64,000 nt of DNA. It comes from Phallus indusiatus (Eukaryota > Basidiomycota > Agaricomycetes > Phallales > Phallaceae). The position numbers and the translations under genes were made by a program. This document shows, in pieces, positions 60,379-64,000 of this stretch (positions are counted from its first letter, which is position 1; each line of letters begins with the position of its first letter). Where the stretch lies: positions 1,240,001 to 1,304,000 of the forward strand of contig JAQFWX010000007.1 of NCBI GenBank assembly GCA_027605045.1, in the 5' to 3' direction. The notes below the pieces were generated by a model. It searched no databases. It had not been told where the DNA came from and saw only the letters and a list, made by a program, of their open reading frames with translations.

Positions 60379-62379
60379 ATGGTTCACTTGTCCTCTGCTT
60401 TTAGATTTATTCTCGCTTCTGCTCCTGTCTTTGGGATATTACTGGATGATCCAGGTTCCTTGTCAAGAAGGATTTCGCCCTCCTTGTCTTCCTCAGCCCT
60501 CAAGACTGCCAACCCGTGGCTGACTATCACTGGAAATACATGCCATGTACGCGCCAAGGGTGCAGGCCAAGATGATGGTCCGACCATCTTAGAAGCTTTT
60601 AGTTTGTGCAATCGTAATAGCAATATACTATTGGATGGGTATTATGTCAGTTCAGAAAGCTTTTTCCCTTGTTGATTCACAAAGTTTATTTCCGAGGTCT
60701 AGGTCGTAAACACTGTCATGAATACGACCGGTTTAGCCAACGTTCGAGTTCAATTAAGTGGGACAATACAGTACACTCCGAACATTGCCTACTGGAGCCC
60801 GAATTCCATTCCTCTTATTTATCAAAACGCGTATGCTTGTTTTATCTTTACACTTTATGACCTTGGGACTAGATACATTGGTTCAAAGAACCACTTTTTG
60901 GCTCCTCGGAGGAAACAACGTTCATGTTTACGGTGGGGGTACTATTGACGGTAATGGTCAAATATGGCTAGTCTCCACTGAATTCTGGGACAACGCTCGT
61001 CTTGAAGTAACTCAAAAATGTTATAGGTGGGACGAATTCGCCAGCAATGGCGACGCCGGTGTCGCAGGCGCATCCTCAACCACGTTCTCTCGGCCTATCC
61101 CGCTTACAGTTGGTCGCACAAACGGTGGACTTTTTGAAAATCTACACGTAATTAATTCTCCCTCTTGGGTAAGAGAGACGCACATTTTTGCATCGGATAT
61201 TCATCTTAATGATGATAAAACAGCACCACTTGGTGATTAACTCTTCTAATGTCGAGTTTCGTGAGTTATCATTCTCGGAGATCGAGCCTTATGTTGATTG
61301 TTTCAAAAGGAAATATCTCTATACATAGCTTGTCATTTTCTTCTGCGGCGGCTGCCAACACCGGTTTGTCTCCTCATCTTTCCTTGGGTTGATCTGAACA
61401 CCACCACCTATCAGACGGATGGGACATTTATCGATCGTAAGATTACCGCCACCAAATTTAAACCTGCCATTGCTGATTATTATACAGCGATCATATTACA
61501 ATACGAGATTCCGTCATTGTGAAGTAAGAAGCCTAATCTAATTTGCAGCCTCCCCAGATTATAATCCTCATCAGTGACGATGATTGCGTATCATTGAAGC
61601 CCAATTCTACCAATATCCTCGTGTCCAATCTGAATTGCAACGGAAGTAAGTCCCGAAGATCATAACTAAATTTATTGGAAATGCCTCACATGTGCGTCGA
61701 CAAGGTCATGGAATCTCGGTGGGCTCTTTGGGCCAATTCGCCGGAGAGACCGACATTGTTGAGAACGTTCTCGTCGAGAACATCGTGATGGCTAATGCTC
61801 AAAATGGTGCACGCATCAAAGTTTTCGGTGGCAATCCCTCTCCTACCAGTGTTTCAGGCGGTGGAACGGGTCACGTTCAAAGTGAGTAATACATCGACAC
61901 CACCTACAGTCAAGGGGCGCTTTTTCATTCAACAATTTTCCGTGACTCTGGTTAGATGTTACGTTTAAAAACTTTCACGTGGAAAATGTCGATAATCCCG
62001 TTCTCATTGACCAGTGTTATGAAACGGCTGCTAGTGTCTGCGCACAATTTCCCAGTGATTTGAGAATTTCGGACATACACTACAATAATGTTTTTGGTAC
62101 TGCAAGCTCGGCTGAAAAAGGCGTTGTCGTTAGCTTGGAATGTTCTCAGTGGGTCTTTTCATTACTCCTTATCTGAACGTCGTATTTACACAGACGTAAA
62201 AACAGACCTTGCGATGACATTACAGCGGAAGGCACGAACATTACACCGCCAGCACCATTGAAGGCGCAATTCGTGTGTTCGAATATAACTTCACTGAACG
62301 AGGTAAACGGTTAGCATAATGACCCTTGTCAACTTCTAACGTTCTTCTTCAGCTGGATTTTCCTTGTCAAATAGTGTAA
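60379..62379 (+). CDS. Secreted GH28 polygalacturonase, exo-type (copy 2)
   Basis: Close paralogue of the gene at 51027. Signal peptide [156 protein letters not shown]; final LDFPCQIV with stop at 62377-62379. Exon structure matches copy 1 except the intron at 60967-61026, whose donor has changed from GT to GC; that intron is 60 nt, in frame and stop-free, so it may be retained as 20 extra residues. All other catalytic positions equal copy 1. Likely secreted and pectin-acting. Confidence 0.86.
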
Positions 62380-63448
62380 AATGATCGGCTGTACCTACGC
62401 CATGCCTTCAGACTAATTATTAAAGTTAAATTTCTCGACAATCGAAGTTCCGATAAAATCATATCGGATCGGAGTTGCACTCACTAGAAACCAAAAATCA
62501 GAGTACAACGGACATCCAACGCGCGTGTAGTATAAACACAGCGGCAAATTTTTCTAACAAGGATGCTCTGGAATTCCCGAAACTGAATCTGCTAAATTAT
62601 CAATTTAAATAAGCAGAAGCCGACATAGAACACCAATAGACACAATAGATAACGGAGAGTGTAGGAGGGTCAAGTGCTTCGGCAAGCTTGATGGGGCCGT
62701 CGTTGCAGATCTGAGAGGAATGGTTTGTTTTCCATAACACTCTGGGTCGATCGCACAACCCATCCATACAGTTTTCGTTAGCACAGCAATCAAGAGGAAG
62801 TTTACAAATCCTTCGATTTGATTAAAACTCTGAGGTCTCATCGGGATGTGCCTCACGCAAGCCCTTTCGCGATTTCTCTTAGAGAAGACATACCTTACTA
62901 GTATACCTTTCGTGAGGTTACAAAGTCTCATCCTATCTTGCGGGAAAACGCCGCTTTCATCCATTTGAAATTTCATACCCGTAAGTACTAAGTATGTGCG
63001 GACGACGTGGTGTAATCGAGACAACGCTGGCAGGATAACTATCGACATCGCACGGAAGTGCTATGCAATGGTGGCGGACTTCTTCTCTAGCACTGTATTT
63101 AGAAAGGCAACAAATTGATTTTGTTTGATTGTGGAAAAACTCGATGAAATCGACTGAGTCAGGCACGCGAGAGAAAAGGGATTTTCAACATAAAGAACGG
63201 TTTCAAATTATTGTATTTTGAACGAGAATGACCCTCTGTATGATATCACCGATTGCGGGGTTCACCCGAAAAGTATACAGTACCTGTATTACGCGGCTTG
63301 TTGGACCCCAAAATCATCAGGTCATTTTAACTGAAAACCTGCGGCATATATTTCACATAACATTCTTGAATAATATACAAACGTGACTAGTTGTCGTACA
63401 ACGGTGTGAGATGAGTTCAGCTCATATAGTAGGCACATTCTACAAACA
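62380..63448. other. Spacer between GH28 gene 2 and FunK1 copy 3
   Basis: Pectinase 3' UTR and sequence partly shared with 53.02-53.64 kb, but about 450 bp longer. The extra stretch includes a 147-codon minus-strand frame (62605-63048) with no recognisable family and poor coding look. Probably non-coding. Confidence 0.45.
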
Positions 63449-64000
63449 CTATTCCGTTATAGCAGACATTTTTCTTTTTTTTGTAGCAGGTTCAACAGCA
63501 ACATACTTTGCAATCTCTGATGCTCCCTTCATTTCTAGGCTCGAATGAGGTCCCTGCATTTTATTCCCGCACGCTTGGTCATCCATTAGCCATTCTTCAT
63601 TCTCCAAGTACAAGCGAAAGAGTTTGATCATCCCTTCGGATGTTTCTAAATCCTTTAGTTTCTCTTCGAGCACTGTCATGGACGCCATATCTTGGGTCGA
63701 ATACTTGAGCTTGACCTTGTGCGACACATCGGCATAGCGAACAGCAACAGCCGATTTAATCTCCAGTAATAAGTAGTGAAGTGTTGGGTTTTTGGATTCA
63801 ATATCTGCCTCTAGGAGAGCGTGGTTCAGCTGCAGATACGACCTTTTCTCATCTCCTCCTATTCGGTTACGTCCAACCCGAAAATTCGCATCAAAAATCC
63901 TCTGCATGTGATAATACAACTTATCAGGCGAGAAGGCAACTGGAGTGTAACGGAAGACGACCCATGTGAAGACATATACAAATGACTCGAGATCATCTTG
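63449..64000 (-). CDS. FunK1-type kinase copy 3, C-terminal part (continues past window)
   Basis: Open to the right edge without a stop: QDDLESFVYVFTWVVFRYTP, VAFSPDKLYYHMQRIFDANF, NPTLHYLLLEIKSAVAVRYA, ETSEGMIKLFRLYLENEEWL and a basic, NLS-like end PATKKRKMSAITE; stop at 63449-63451. It is the intact counterpart of the broken C-termini of copies 1 and 2. The catalytic core lies outside the window, so activity cannot be judged. Confidence 0.8.
   Translation of the reverse strand, partial: QDDLESFVYVFTWVVFRYTPVAFSPDKLYYHMQRIFDANFRVGRNRIGGDEKRSYLQLNHALLEADIESKNPTLHYLLLEIKSAVAVRYADVSHKVKLKYSTQDMASMTVLEEKLKDLETSEGMIKLFRLYLENEEWLMDDQACGNKMQGPHSSLEMKGASEIAKYVAVEPATKKRKMSAITE

Larger units (their letters stand above)
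59410..63600. repeat. Segmental duplication, copy B (pectinase plus FunK1)
   Basis: Direct-orientation partner of 49960-54000. It contains GH28 gene 2 and the downstream FunK1 copy 3. A shortened remnant of the small ORF found at 49542-50085 survives at about 59440-59515. Confidence 0.8.

Noticed and set aside
62605..63048. 147-codon minus-strand frame between GH28 copy 2 and FunK1
   Set aside because: No family resemblance, and the equivalent region in copy A is shorter and does not conserve the frame.

Overview
This window is nuclear DNA from a filamentous basidiomycete, most likely an Agaricomycete. The evidence is genes split by many 45-65 nt GT-AG introns (often with a CTAAC-type branch site), compact divergent and convergent gene pairs, FunK1-type fungal kinases, and secreted plant cell-wall enzymes with a fungal CBM1. 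The genus cannot be named from the sequence.

Region 1 (1-46.7 kb) is a housekeeping block. In order it holds: the 5' part of glutamate-cysteine ligase (-); tRNA-splicing endonuclease subunit Sen54 (-) divergent from an F-box protein (+); a RING-containing SNF2 ATPase of the Uls1/Rad5-16 group (-); a second F-box-like protein (-); ribosomal protein S19 (-) divergent from the 15-kb midasin gene MDN1/REA1 (+); the eIF2 assembly factor Cdc123 (-) divergent from mitochondrial ribosome-recycling factor (+); an unusual RING+RRM protein (-); a C2H2 zinc-finger protein (-); a long-chain acyl-CoA synthetase (+); a secreted CE1 esterase with a CBM1 (+); and the NatC catalytic subunit Naa30/Mak3 (+). Ribosome assembly (midasin, S19), translation (Cdc123, RRF, Sen54) and protein N-acetylation therefore sit close together. 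A CACGTG E-box lies about 100-120 bp from the start codons in three of the compact promoters.

Region 2 (47.2-64 kb) is accessory and dynamic. Two GH28 pectinase genes (51.0 and 60.4 kb) are copies in direct orientation 9352 bp apart, each followed by a FunK1 kinase gene on the other strand. A further FunK1 copy lies before the first pectinase. The three FunK1 copies differ in condition: one has nonsense and frameshift lesions, one has lost its catalytic core, and one is open to the window edge. Between the pectinase copies lies an unrecognised gene (56.8-58.6 kb). It encodes a heptapeptide minisatellite, then a 66-nt symmetric exon plus 56-nt intron repeated in tandem, then a membrane segment and a helical tail.

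Single-base frameshifts appear in MDN1 and RRF1, and probably in the RING/RRM gene. The first two fall in short homopolymer runs of otherwise intact conserved genes, so sequence error is the first explanation to test. The two pectinases and the CE1 esterase all carry paired inverted Cre1-like sites 160-200 bp upstream, which suggests shared carbon-catabolite control.
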